Below, piece after piece: positions 1 to 7,949 of a stretch of DNA of 64,000 nucleotides (the first letter of the stretch is position 1; each line of letters opens with the position of its first letter). The translations under genes and the position numbers were made by a program. Source of the DNA: Rheinheimera sediminis (GTDB lineage: Bacteria > Pseudomonadota > Gammaproteobacteria > Enterobacterales > Alteromonadaceae); NCBI RefSeq assembly GCF_004005375.1, contig NZ_RZUF01000017.1, forward strand, positions 62,001 through 126,000. Reading direction: 5' to 3'. The notes beneath the pieces were generated by a model. That model did no database searches. It was not told where the DNA came from and saw nothing but the letters and a program-made list of their open reading frames with translations.

Positions 1-103
1 CGATGTTTAATTCGGGCCAGGTTGCCGCGAGCAGCCGGGCCAAAGCACTGCGCAGCAAAGGTTCGTCGTCGGCTATCAGTGCAGTCGGCTGGGTTGAAGT
101 CAT
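1..103 (-). CDS. LytTR-type response regulator, N-terminal part only
   Basis: The gene runs off the left edge; only about 34 N-terminal residues are visible. They begin [20 protein letters not shown], the first strand and acidic pocket (DDE) of a receiver domain. A good ribosome site (AGGAG on the minus strand) precedes the ATG, and the histidine kinase stop lies one base upstream of it, so the two are one operon. Pairing with a LytS/AlgZ-type kinase makes a LytR/AlgR-type DNA-binding regulator likely, but the output domain is outside the window. Confidence 0.8.
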   Translation of the reverse strand, partial: MTSTQPTALIADDEPLLRSALARLLAATWPELNI

Positions 104-104
104 A

Positions 105-1247
105 TTAATCTCCTGAAAGCCCGCTGGTCGTTGCAGTAACCTGTAGTGCCGGAATACTGATATTTACACAAAAGCCATGCGGTTCAAGCGCCATTAAACT
201 AAGTTGAGCCTGATCGGCAAAAATCAGATGCAAGCGTTCGCGCAGATTGGCGAGGCCAGTGCCTAAACCCTGGCTCTCTGCTTTGCCACCAACAGCAGGG
301 CCACCAAGAGCAGGTCCACTCAAGCCTATCCCTGTGTCTTTCACTTGTGCCAGACAACGCCCATCCTGTAACCGGGCAGTGACCTCAATTTGCCCGCCTT
401 CTTCACTGGGGTCGATACCATGCCGAATGGCGTTTTCTACCAGCGTTAACAAAGTCATAGGCGGGCATTGCACTGCCAGTGCTGCTGGATCTGCGTCAAT
501 GGCAAACTGCAAGCGATCGGGCATGCGCATATGCATCAACTCAAGGTAAGCCCGCACCAATTCCAATTCTTGTCCTAAGGTGGTGGCACTGTGATGCAAA
601 TTAGGCACTGCAGCGCGTAAATAAGTGATCAGACTATTCAGCACCTGCGAGGCCTGTGATGAGCCAGAATCCACTAATTCACGCACGTTTGCTAAGGTAT
701 TAAATAGAAAATGCGGCTCCACCTGAGCTTGCAATAAACGCAGCCGTGAATCCAGCGCGTCCCTGGCCAATTGACTGCGCTCCAGTTCAAATGACAACGC
801 CTGTTGCTGCGCCTGGCCGTTGATATGGCGATAGAGCGCCGACATGGCAATCCAGGGCGACACTAAAAGACCTGCAGCAACCAACATACCAAAGCCCAAC
901 ATTTTTTTGGAGTCCAATGACCAGACTTCAGGATGTGAAAAAGTCGTCAGAGAATAAATAAACACCGCAGCAAAAGGCGTCACTACTGCGACTGCTACCA
1001 CCTGCAGCACCCAGCGCGCCACCCAACCGGGTAATCGCTTCGGCCAGCGCTCAACTATGCCAAAAGCAAGCAATTGCATACAACCGACAAACAGCACCCG
1101 TATAGGCGGCAACAGCCAACTGGATTGAAAAATGGGTAACCATAACAGGGTTAACACCGTGCTGGCCAAGATGACCACGCGCAAACGCGGCCAGCCAAAC
1201 AGCGCTGGCGGCTTTGATAATAAAACAGAGGGATCGCGATGTTGCAT
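105..1247 (-). CDS. LytS/AlgZ-type sensor histidine kinase
   Basis: 380 aa inner-membrane sensor kinase. The first ~150 residues hold about four hydrophobic segments, followed by a short coiled coil and the His_kinase family phosphoacceptor region ([11 protein letters not shown], about residue 178). The ATPase domain shows [10 protein letters not shown] (N box), DTGIGL and [11 protein letters not shown] (G boxes). A small Gly/Ala/Pro-rich insertion lies between the two G boxes. It should phosphorylate the regulator encoded immediately downstream. The signal sensed cannot be deduced; the N-terminus shows no recognisable ligand domain. Confidence 0.88.
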   Translation of the reverse strand: MQHRDPSVLLSKPPALFGWPRLRVVILASTVLTLLWLPIFQSSWLLPPIRVLFVGCMQLLAFGIVERWPKRLPGWVARWVLQVVAVAVVTPFAAVFIYSLTTFSHPEVWSLDSKKMLGFGMLVAAGLLVSPWIAMSALYRHINGQAQQQALSFELERSQLARDALDSRLRLLQAQVEPHFLFNTLANVRELVDSGSSQASQVLNSLITYLRAAVPNLHHSATTLGQELELVRAYLELMHMRMPDRLQFAIDADPAALAVQCPPMTLLTLVENAIRHGIDPSEEGGQIEVTARLQDGRCLAQVKDTGIGLSGPALGGPAVGGKAESQGLGTGLANLRERLHLIFADQAQLSLMALEPHGFCVNISIPALQVTATTSGLSGD

Positions 1248-1574
1248 AGGTAAACCAACTCAACCGGTAAACACACAATTGTTATTCATTGCAGCGCTGC
1301 AGCAATGAGTGAATAGGCTTAGCTTACACTGCAACCTTAGGCCATGTATTCCCTTCAATGATGACTAACGCAGTGACAGGGATAGATGACGTTATCAGCA
1401 GATGAATAACGAGGGACTCCCTGATTTGAATTCAGTACCACTGATGCCGTCACTTATCCTGTTAGAGCGTCATCAAGTCGACCCAATCCGTACTTCGTCC
1501 ATACCAGCCGCTACACAGACCGTTATTTGGTTTATTCTGCCAGCTATCAGATTTGCAACCACAACAGAGTTTTT
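1248..1574. other. intergenic region between divergent genes
   Basis: No convincing gene. It should hold the divergent promoters of the sensor kinase (left) and the DUF2306 gene (right). The one structure I see is an imperfect inverted repeat at about 1283-1316, with outer arms TATTCA/TGAATA and inner TTGCAG/CTGCAGCAA, close upstream of the kinase start. It could be an operator or transcript hairpin. No tRNA or rRNA-like structure was recognised. Confidence 0.4.
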
Positions 1575-2252
1575 ATGACCTGGATCCATATTATCGCGGG
1601 CTTAGTAGCCATCCTTGCAGGCGCAATGGCCATGATTGCAGCCAAAGGCTCACCACTGCATCGCAAAGCCGGGGCCATGTTTACCCTTTCGATGTTAATC
1701 ATGACGGGCAGTGCCGCCATAGTTTCGCTGTTTTTACGTACCGACCACGTCACAGGCGTTGTCGCTTTGGTCACATCTTATCTGGTTTGTACTTCGTGGT
1801 TGGCTGTGAAGCGCTCTGTTCAAGACAGTTATTGGGTAGTGGCAGGCTTTGCATTGGCAGCGGCAATACTGGGGGTGTATGCACTCAATCTTTGGTTCAA
1901 TTTTATCGACGATCCAAAAAGCTTAATCACCAAAAACAGCCCACCTCAGACGCTGATGGTGTTTGGTGCCATCAGTTTGTTATGTGCCGTGCTGGATGTA
2001 CGTTTATTGCGGGCTGGACAGATCATTGGCGCACAGCGTTTGGTGCGGCACCTGTGGCGGATGTGTTTTGCGATGTTAATTGCTACCGGCTCATTTTTTG
2101 CAGGCCAAATGCAAGTCTTCCCAGCTATGCTGCAAAAAAGCGCGGTGTTGGGTATTCCGGTTCTGCTGTTCCCTGTACTGCTGGTGATCCTGACCACACT
2201 CTATTGGTTGGGTCGAACTTTGCTTAAGCCGAAGCGCGTGATCGTCAGGTGA
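1575..2252 (+). CDS. DUF2306-like integral membrane protein
   Basis: About 225 aa with roughly six to seven hydrophobic helices (for example WIHIIAGLVAILAGAMAMIA at the N-terminus) and the short loop GSPLHRKAG typical of this family. Start chosen at the ATG at 1575 because the first membrane helix begins there; an in-frame GTG at 1527 would add 16 residues unlike the family. Function unknown. It stands alone between a divergent kinase gene and a convergent toxin gene. Confidence 0.65.
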   Translation: MTWIHIIAGLVAILAGAMAMIAAKGSPLHRKAGAMFTLSMLIMTGSAAIVSLFLRTDHVTGVVALVTSYLVCTSWLAVKRSVQDSYWVVAGFALAAAILGVYALNLWFNFIDDPKSLITKNSPPQTLMVFGAISLLCAVLDVRLLRAGQIIGAQRLVRHLWRMCFAMLIATGSFFAGQMQVFPAMLQKSAVLGIPVLLFPVLLVILTTLYWLGRTLLKPKRVIVR

Positions 2253-2301
2253 ATTAAAGCTTGGAGAGCTGACATCAAGTTAGATGATAGTAAAGGGTGA
2301 T

Positions 2302-2607
2302 TTAAAGCCTTTCATCACCAAACTGGTGATGCAAATCCATACGTTGGTGTAATACTCTGGCTACTTCAATACCACGAGGACCAGATCGATAGAAAATAAT
2401 ATGTTTGCCTGATAAAAAGCTTTTAGCGCCACTAAAAACCTCATCCCGCTGTAGCCCTAAGTCGGGATTGTTAGCCAACATCAGCAAAGTATTGTGTAAC
2501 TTTTCCAGATAAAATCTGGCTTGTTGTTTACCCCAAGTCTCAATTGTCACTGCAGATATGTCTTTGATATCCGACACAGCAAGCGGTGAAAGCTGGTATT
2601 CAGCCAT
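2302..2607 (-). CDS. parE: ParE/RelE-family toxin
   Basis: 101 aa with the ParE fold signature: LSPLAVSDIKDISAVTIETWG at the N-terminus, LGLQRDEVFSGAKSFLSGKHIIFYR in the middle and a C-terminal arginine-rich strand (GIEVARVLHQRMD). By family, it is a gyrase poison or ribosome-dependent nuclease held inactive by its antitoxin. It overlaps the upstream antitoxin gene by 8 bases, the normal antitoxin-first order. The HQRMD ending favours ParE over RelE. No catalytic test can be read from the sequence. Confidence 0.88.
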   Translation of the reverse strand: MAEYQLSPLAVSDIKDISAVTIETWGKQQARFYLEKLHNTLLMLANNPDLGLQRDEVFSGAKSFLSGKHIIFYRSGPRGIEVARVLHQRMDLHHQFGDERL

Positions 2608-2854
2608 TTACGCCACTGCTGACTTCATCAAAAATATCTAATGCACTTTTCGTAGATTTCTCGCCGGCAGCAAGTTGCTCAAAACCGCGTGAAACTTCTT
2701 GCCTTAATATTTCCAACTGCTGTTGCTTCGCCATATCTTTTTCGAAAAGCAATCTCAGACCTTCACGGATCACTTCGCTGGCAGAGGTATAAAGCCCTGA
2801 AGCTACTTTCTCATTGATACGTTTTTCAAATTCTGAACCTAATGTAATGTTCAT
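2600..2854 (-). CDS. parD: ParD-family antitoxin
   Basis: 84 aa from the ATG at 2854 (an in-frame GTG two codons upstream is possible). The N-terminus MNITLGSEFEKRINEKVASG...SASEVIREGLRLL is the ribbon-helix-helix DNA-binding domain of ParD. The charged C-terminal half should wrap the ParE toxin. A purine-rich GGGGTGGG stretch precedes the start. The antitoxin normally represses its own promoter through palindromic operators; a perfect palindrome lies about 20 bases upstream of the start. Confidence 0.88.
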   Translation of the reverse strand: MNITLGSEFEKRINEKVASGLYTSASEVIREGLRLLFEKDMAKQQQLEILRQEVSRGFEQLAAGEKSTKSALDIFDEVSSGVNG

Positions 2855-2871
2855 ACCCACCCCAGCTTAAC

Positions 2872-2897
2872 GCGCATTGAATGCGCACATTATGCGC
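2872..2897. promoter_or_regulatory. Palindromic operator upstream of parDE
   Basis: GCGCATTGAATGCGC at 2872-2886 is a perfect 15-bp palindrome, followed by a further half-site ATGCGC at 2892-2897. Its position just upstream of the antitoxin start fits autoregulation by the ParD ribbon-helix-helix dimer. Binding itself is inference. Confidence 0.6.
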
Positions 2898-3009
2898 AGG
2901 CAACAAGTATAGTCGTCAACAGAAACAGTTGTATAAACTTTTTAACTACGACAAGGCAAAATTTGCTATCAACTACAATTCAAAAATTCTACTGAAATTA
3001 ACCTTGCTT

Positions 3010-3657
3010 TCAAGCCAAAGCTAATCTCACCGCAAAGCCGGTAAACAAAAGCCCTAACAGCAAATTCCCGGCCTGTCCTGCTTTGGGTTGGTCTTTAAAG
3101 AAGCCCGCTATGGCGGCGCCTGCGTAAATCAGCGTGGTTAAGTACAGCAGGCTGACCAGCTCCAGCACCAGCGCTAATACCAGATAAGGCACCCAGTTAG
3201 GGTTAAAACTGGCATCGATAAACTGGATAAAAAACGACAGGAAAAACAAAATGGCTTTGGGGTTGGTCAGGCTTAATAACAACGACTTACGAAATACCGA
3301 GCCGGTTTTTACCGTTGCAGTCAGATCTACAGGCGCATCCGGATCTGGCTTAGCGGCGGGCTGGCGCAAACTCAATAAAATTTGTACGCCGATAAAAAGT
3401 AAATAAGCAGCGCCTAAGTAGCGGATCCAGCGGAACAATTCAGGTGAAGCTAACAGCACGGAGGCAAGCCCAAGGTAGGACAGCAAAATCAAGGTCGCAT
3501 CACCTAACAACACAGCAGCAAGAGCCCGCCAGGCATGGGTTGGCCCCAACACTATGCTGGTTTTCAGCACAAACAGGCTGTTTGGCCCTGGCATCAGGAT
3601 GATAACCACCACGCCAGCCAAAAAAGTCCAAAACTGAATTACGCCAAAGGCTTCCAT
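3010..3657 (-). CDS. leuE: LeuE-like amino-acid exporter (LysE/RhtB superfamily)
   Basis: 215 aa inner-membrane protein with six hydrophobic segments. The N-terminal signature MPGPNSLFVLKTS and the middle motif SLTNPKAILFFLSFFIQFID are those of LysE/RhtB exporters. Overall similarity is closest to E. coli LeuE (leucine and related amino-acid efflux): both share the LFVLK motif, SLTNPKAIL and a C-terminal GLLFTGFAVRLA. Predicted to export small neutral amino acids. It is monocistronic, with a cluster of inverted repeats upstream. The exact substrate is not certain. Confidence 0.8.
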   Translation of the reverse strand: MEAFGVIQFWTFLAGVVVIILMPGPNSLFVLKTSIVLGPTHAWRALAAVLLGDATLILLSYLGLASVLLASPELFRWIRYLGAAYLLFIGVQILLSLRQPAAKPDPDAPVDLTATVKTGSVFRKSLLLSLTNPKAILFFLSFFIQFIDASFNPNWVPYLVLALVLELVSLLYLTTLIYAGAAIAGFFKDQPKAGQAGNLLLGLLFTGFAVRLALA

Positions 3658-3694
3658 TGTTTCCTCTACGGGGTAAGTCCTTGCATGTTGCAGT

Positions 3695-3776
3695 AGGGTC
3701 TGGCACTTGCTGCCTGACCCTAATAGTTCCCTGAGCCGATCTGGTGGCTCGGGGTCAGGCTTAAAAGCCAGACCCC
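3695..3776. repeat. REP-like cluster of paired inverted repeats
   Basis: Two related hairpins stand side by side. AGGGTCTGGCA (3695-3705) pairs with TGCCTGACCCT (3711-3721) with one mismatch. GGGGTCAGGCTT (3751-3762) pairs with AAGCCAGACCCC (3765-3776) with one mismatch. A small stem GAGCC/GGCTC (3733-3737/3746-3750) sits between them. The arms of the two hairpins are versions of the same GGGTCnGGCT unit, the arrangement of REP/BIME elements mobilised by IS200-like (RAYT) transposases. It may also act as a terminator between the two leftward genes. Confidence 0.55.
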
Positions 3777-3792
3777 TTACCTGACTCCGTTA

Positions 3793-5535
3793 TTACACTT
3801 CCGGCATCACTTTATTGCGGCCTCGTTGTTTGGCCTGATACAGCGCTTCGTCGGCACTGGAGAACAATTTACGGGCACTGTAGCCGCAATCCTGCGCTGT
3901 GCTGACACCAAGGCTTGCCGTTACATTAAAGCTGTGCCCTATCAAAGCTGTATCAATATCCTCTATCGCCTGACGCACTGATTCAGCCAAAGCACGGCTC
4001 ATGTCTAAATCGCAGTCTTGCAGCAAAATGGCAAACTCTTCGCCGCCTATACGGCCTAAAGCGTCGCTTTTACGCAAACATTGCTGCGCTGCGGTGGCCG
4101 CCTGTTGTAATACCCAGTCGCCGGTTTGATGACCGTAGTTATCATTCACCTGCTTAAAATGGTCCAGGTCAAACAACACAAAACCGAGTTTTTGCTGCTG
4201 GCTTTGCGCCTGATTTAAGCTGCTAGCCAATAAATCTTCAAAATGATCCCGGCTAAATACTTTGGTTAACTTATCAAAAGTAACCCGCTCTTTCAGCTTA
4301 ATGCCGGAGCGATGCGTCCGGTATAACACAGTGACCAGCAGTAATAGCAAGGTGACGGCCACCAGCAGGTACAGCCTGTTATTGACAGATTCGGCCATGG
4401 CCAAGTCGTTTTCCAGTTGCAGCTGCCGGGTTTGCTGATTCAACAGGCTAATTTCCTGTTTACGCTGCGCCGCCTGCATCAGGGCCGCATAATAGGCCAG
4501 CGCCGCTGTCATTTGCCTGTTATTGGCTTTTTGATAGGTGTGCTGATACAGCTCAAGGTACTGCACTACTTTTTGCTGATCACCCAGTAATTTATAACTC
4601 GCAGCCAGGCCCTGATAGGCCAGTAAGGCCACTTCAAGCGAATTTTCCATAGCTTTGGAATGTAAGGAGTTTTCAAGCTGTTTTGCACTGTCCTTTGCGG
4701 CAGTTTTATTTTGATGGGTCGCATAAGCGCTGGCACGAATGGCCAGCCACATCAACGTTAAATTGTCGTATCCCAGTTGGCTTACTGCTGCATTTTTTGT
4801 CTGCAGTAAGTCTAAAGCCAATTCAGGTTGATGCTGATTCAGGTAAATAATGCTAATGGCGCTGTCTGTTAACAAAGCATACAGCATTTGATTTTCAACA
4901 AAACACTGCTCGTTATCTGTTTTTATTTGTTCTAATGGCTTAACAAAAACACTACTTTTGTAGGCAATCTGGCTGGTTAAGTATAAGGCGGCACAACGAA
5001 CTCTGGCTGATACTTTTTCAAGCTGTATTTTCCGCACTAAATTTGCAGACTCGTCATACAAACCAGAATCCATCAAAGCTAAGGCCATTGCCATAAGACC
5101 ACTTGCTTTTACTTCATCTGCCACTTCAACAAATTGTTCATCACTAAACTGTAAACCATAACTAAATGCCTGATAAAAATTGCCCGTATGCTGGTGTAAA
5201 TTCACCAAAGACACTACAGCTCTGTATTTTAAGGTTAGATCTTCAGACAGATTAAGTACTTTGAGCAGTGACGATTCGGCAACCGCATAATCGCTGCGTA
5301 AAATCGCAGCGCGCCCGACATAAAATGCCAATGTGATTTTATCTTGTGCGCTCCAGCCAAGAGCAGGCTCAGCAGAGAGCTTATCTACATGCTCAATAAA
5401 AGCTTTGGTATTAGAGCTAAATAATGACTCAAAAGTATCTACATCAAGTGAATTGGCTGCCATAGCTGAAGGCATAAAAATGCCGGCCAAAATGGCCATA
5501 AGCAATACATCAAACCATGACAGCCAGTTTTTCAT
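3793..5535 (-). CDS. TPR-sensor diguanylate cyclase (GGDEF)
   Basis: 580 aa. A signal peptide (ending near SAMAAN) is followed by ~350 residues of helical, TPR-like repeats predicted to be periplasmic. A transmembrane helix (YLLVAVTLLLLLVTVLY, about residues 385-405) leads to a C-terminal GGDEF domain with an intact active site (GRIGGEEFAILLQD). By family it makes cyclic di-GMP from GTP under control of the periplasmic part. The RxxD inhibitory site is not evident. Its ATG overlaps the stop of the upstream borosin precursor gene by one base (TAATG), so it is the last gene of that operon. Confidence 0.85.
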   Translation of the reverse strand: MKNWLSWFDVLLMAILAGIFMPSAMAANSLDVDTFESLFSSNTKAFIEHVDKLSAEPALGWSAQDKITLAFYVGRAAILRSDYAVAESSLLKVLNLSEDLTLKYRAVVSLVNLHQHTGNFYQAFSYGLQFSDEQFVEVADEVKASGLMAMALALMDSGLYDESANLVRKIQLEKVSARVRCAALYLTSQIAYKSSVFVKPLEQIKTDNEQCFVENQMLYALLTDSAISIIYLNQHQPELALDLLQTKNAAVSQLGYDNLTLMWLAIRASAYATHQNKTAAKDSAKQLENSLHSKAMENSLEVALLAYQGLAASYKLLGDQQKVVQYLELYQHTYQKANNRQMTAALAYYAALMQAAQRKQEISLLNQQTRQLQLENDLAMAESVNNRLYLLVAVTLLLLLVTVLYRTHRSGIKLKERVTFDKLTKVFSRDHFEDLLASSLNQAQSQQQKLGFVLFDLDHFKQVNDNYGHQTGDWVLQQAATAAQQCLRKSDALGRIGGEEFAILLQDCDLDMSRALAESVRQAIEDIDTALIGHSFNVTASLGVSTAQDCGYSARKLFSSADEALYQAKQRGRNKVMPEV

Positions 5536-5810
5536 TACACTGCAGCTTTTAAACTTTGAGGCTTTTGGTCTTTTTCTTCTTCATCATCAGGCTCTTGATC
5601 GTCCGGCTTGTCAGGCAAAACACAGCAGACGATATCGCCGCTGGTTTTGACCATAGTGGCAATAGCATTACGATCGCCAGACAAAATCACGCTGATTTGC
5701 TGTTCAGTGAGGCCTTGTTGTTCCATACGCTCACGCAGCTGTTCAGGGTTTAATGAACGCAATTCCGCACTTGAACCAAAACTGGTAATAAAACTCAGTA
5801 AATTACTCAT
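5535..5810 (-). CDS. Split-borosin precursor peptide (candidate)
   Basis: 91 aa from the ATG at 5810, chosen because AGGAAAA lies at good spacing; a longer frame up to 5894 runs into the methyltransferase gene. Residues 1-53 (NLLSFITSFG...NPEQLRERMEQQGLTEQQISVILSGD) form the small helical bundle seen as the borosin-binding domain at the C-terminus of fungal OphMA and in Shewanella SonA. A short hydrophobic stretch DIVCCVLP (59-66) follows, the place where backbone N-methylation occurs in SonA, then a very acidic tail. Next to the methyltransferase gene this makes a split borosin precursor. The modified residues are inference. Confidence 0.8.
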   Translation of the reverse strand: MSNLLSFITSFGSSAELRSLNPEQLRERMEQQGLTEQQISVILSGDRNAIATMVKTSGDIVCCVLPDKPDDQEPDDEEEKDQKPQSLKAAV

Positions 5811-5883
5811 AGATTTTCCTTTTTTGTTGTGAACACGATAGCATTTTTTTGCGGTTAAATTCAGAGTCCCAATTTGAGCTGTC

Positions 5884-6690
5884 TCAAGTTTCATGCATTA
5901 AAGCAGCTAATTTCGCCTGCATCGCCAAATTAGGCATTAGCTTTTCTGCCGGCGGTAAGACCAGCGTTGTATGCAAAAAAATATCTGCATCAGGCAACTC
6001 TGCCAAATTGACCTGCTGCATTCTGGGTTCGCCAATCGGCAAAGTGCAGGCTTCATACAAAATAACCGGATGCTGTGCCGGGTAATACTCAGACAGCAGC
6101 TCGACCAATAACGCCAATCGCTGTGTATTGGTATGAAAACGAGCTGTGGATAGATCCCCAGCCACTCCGGCTTGCCATAAAATCAGATAAGCACTTGGGT
6201 CAATCCGGCGCTGGTAAATCATCAGTTGGGTGGTTTCAAAGTGCTGACAACCGTAACGACCGGGATCAATAGCTAAATCGGCAAACAAGCAGTCTTCGGC
6301 TGACACACCAGGTTCCATATGAGCTTTGTAGCCTTGTTGCCTCGCCTCCGCAATAGCTTTATGCGGCACCCAGGCAAAAACACCAGGGTGACCATAAAAT
6401 GCTCCCACTACCTTTTTACCGGCATGAACTTCGGCCAACATGGCGTCTACCATCTGGCGGTAACTGATTTTCCTGTCCTGGCCTTCAGAGTAATACCGCT
6501 GCAGGCTGCGTACATCAGGATGCATTGCTTCCAGCCATTTCTCGACCACACCATGTGACATTAGTGAAAAAACCACATCGGCCTGCTCTATATAACTTTG
6601 ACTTAATGGCGTGATATGGGACGCCATCGTCATTCCAGTACCCACACAGACTAAAGAACCCGAAACTGTTGTCATTAATTTAGTTACCAT
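5884..6690 (-). CDS. Borosin-type backbone alpha-N-methyltransferase
   Basis: 268 aa of the tetrapyrrole-methylase fold. It carries the motifs diagnostic of borosin peptide N-methyltransferases: VCVGTGM at the N-terminus (SAM site), FYGHPGVF, EPGVSAEDCLFADL and DPGRYGCQ, which line up closely with OphMA of omphalotin biosynthesis. The precursor domain is not fused and is encoded separately downstream, the split arrangement known from Shewanella oneidensis SonM/SonA. It should methylate amide nitrogens of the precursor core using SAM. Start at 6690 overlaps the GNAT stop; an ATG five codons later (6675) is equally possible. Confidence 0.88.
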   Translation of the reverse strand: MVTKLMTTVSGSLVCVGTGMTMASHITPLSQSYIEQADVVFSLMSHGVVEKWLEAMHPDVRSLQRYYSEGQDRKISYRQMVDAMLAEVHAGKKVVGAFYGHPGVFAWVPHKAIAEARQQGYKAHMEPGVSAEDCLFADLAIDPGRYGCQHFETTQLMIYQRRIDPSAYLILWQAGVAGDLSTARFHTNTQRLALLVELLSEYYPAQHPVILYEACTLPIGEPRMQQVNLAELPDADIFLHTTLVLPPAEKLMPNLAMQAKLAALMHET

Positions 6691-7222
6691 TCATGCATAG
6701 ATAAGGTGGTCGCTGGTTAAGCTCAACCCAATAATTTCGTTCTAATTGCCAGAACCAATACTCGCCATCACTACTTACTCTCTGCACACTTAGTCGCCTG
6801 AGCAAACGAGCGGAAGCTAAATGATTGATCTGGTGTTTAGCTACCACAGTGTCAAGCCGCCATTGCCTGAAACCAAAGTTAATCAAACCAGACAGGATCG
6901 GAACCGAATACCCCTTAAAGCAAAATTCTGGCGACAACATCAAACCGAACTCAGCCACACCTTGTTGTTGCGTTATAAGCGCCGCAATCCCAATCTTAGT
7001 GCCGTCCGCCTCAGATACAGACCAGTAATAGTAGACAGAATCAGACTTTGGTGTCAGAGCCTGCTGGAACAACCGAGTGGCCTTTTTATCAGTTAATGGC
7101 GTGCCTATGTACTGCATAACCATCGGATCATTAAAAAGACCTATAAACAATGTCCTGTCGCCGGAATCCAAAGGCGTAAGTTCGAAGCCTTGATGCCGTA
7201 TATGCCTTTGCTCCAATCTCAT
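6680..7222 (-). CDS. GNAT-family N-acetyltransferase
   Basis: 180 aa of the RimJ/RimL-like GNAT type: an N-terminal HQGFELTPLDSGDRTLF segment, the FNDPMVMQYIGTPL motif, and an acetyl-CoA binding region around FGLMLSPEFCFKGYSVPILSGL (the usual Q/RxxGxG/A loop is degenerate, CFKGYS). It overlaps the aspartic-peptidase remnant upstream (ATGA) and the borosin methyltransferase downstream (11 bases), so it is transcribed with them. It could acetylate the peptide product or provide self-protection; neither can be shown here. Confidence 0.75.
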   Translation of the reverse strand: MRLEQRHIRHQGFELTPLDSGDRTLFIGLFNDPMVMQYIGTPLTDKKATRLFQQALTPKSDSVYYYWSVSEADGTKIGIAALITQQQGVAEFGLMLSPEFCFKGYSVPILSGLINFGFRQWRLDTVVAKHQINHLASARLLRRLSVQRVSSDGEYWFWQLERNYWVELNQRPPYLCMNGN

Positions 7223-7753
7223 CTTGCGTCTGCCACCTTAATCAAGCCCATAGCGTTATCGGCAGAGCGGTCAAAAATACAATATTTATTATTCATCACC
7301 GGCAAACCCAAAATACCCTGACTGGCCCAGCCTGCTAACTGGCTGGCGATTAAAAACATGGCCTGGCCCTCTGCGGGCGCATTGATTTGCCAATACGCAC
7401 TGGATTCTACCCTTAAAACCACGTCGGATTGATGACAATCATTCCCTATGAGGGTTAGTGAAATAGCTGGTCAGTCAGAGAGTTGCAACTGCTCTAGCGG
7501 CAAACCCAGCATCGAGTTTCTGGCCAACAGCGTCATAACTCATGATCTGAACATCAGCGCTCAGCTCAACCACAGTATCTTCATAAGGCTGATAAACACT
7601 GTGCCGCACAGCCAAAGCAGCAGATCCGATGTCCAACAGCAGATTGACTGGCTGCCGTTGGCTACCTATCCGCAAAGCAGCGGTATAGCACCCCTCGGCA
7701 TAGGCCATAGTGATAGGTAGAACCAACATCATAAACTTGCTTGCACCTTTCAC
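7219..7753 (-). pseudogene. Decayed pepsin-family aspartic peptidase
   Basis: Two out-of-frame pieces of one gene. 7475-7753 encodes a signal peptide and the first-lobe signature (YTAALRIGSQRQPVNLLLD), but the catalytic DTG is DIG. 7219-7422 (open upstream to about 7455) encodes the C-terminal-lobe signature ILGLPVMNNKYCIFDR. Together they give about 160 residues against more than 300 for pepsins, so an internal deletion and a frameshift have removed the middle, including the second aspartate. Its position at the head of the borosin operon suggests it once processed the leader or product. A short functional protein cannot be excluded. Confidence 0.65.
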
Positions 7754-7949
7754 CGTAGGCCAGCACGGCGGGGGGATAAAAATTCACTTTAATTGCGAAG
7801 CACCGCAACTGGCAAGACAGATCAAGGCTAAAAAGCTATAAATGAACAAATCCGGCAGAAGCCGATCCACTGCTGGCACTTCAAGAGCTACTAGGATAAA
7901 ATGCGCGTCCTTTTTCTTGGCGTTAACTTTTTTACGGGCTAGAACACAA

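Noticed and set aside
1553-2227. Long second-frame ORF over the DUF2306 gene
   Set aside because: Its peptide has cysteine/serine-rich shadow composition; the other frame has clear membrane helices and a family pattern.
7842-7949. N-terminal extension of MiaB by 36 residues from an upstream ATG
   Set aside because: The extension is Arg/Ser/Phe-rich, unlike MiaB, and the conserved N-terminus begins at 7950.
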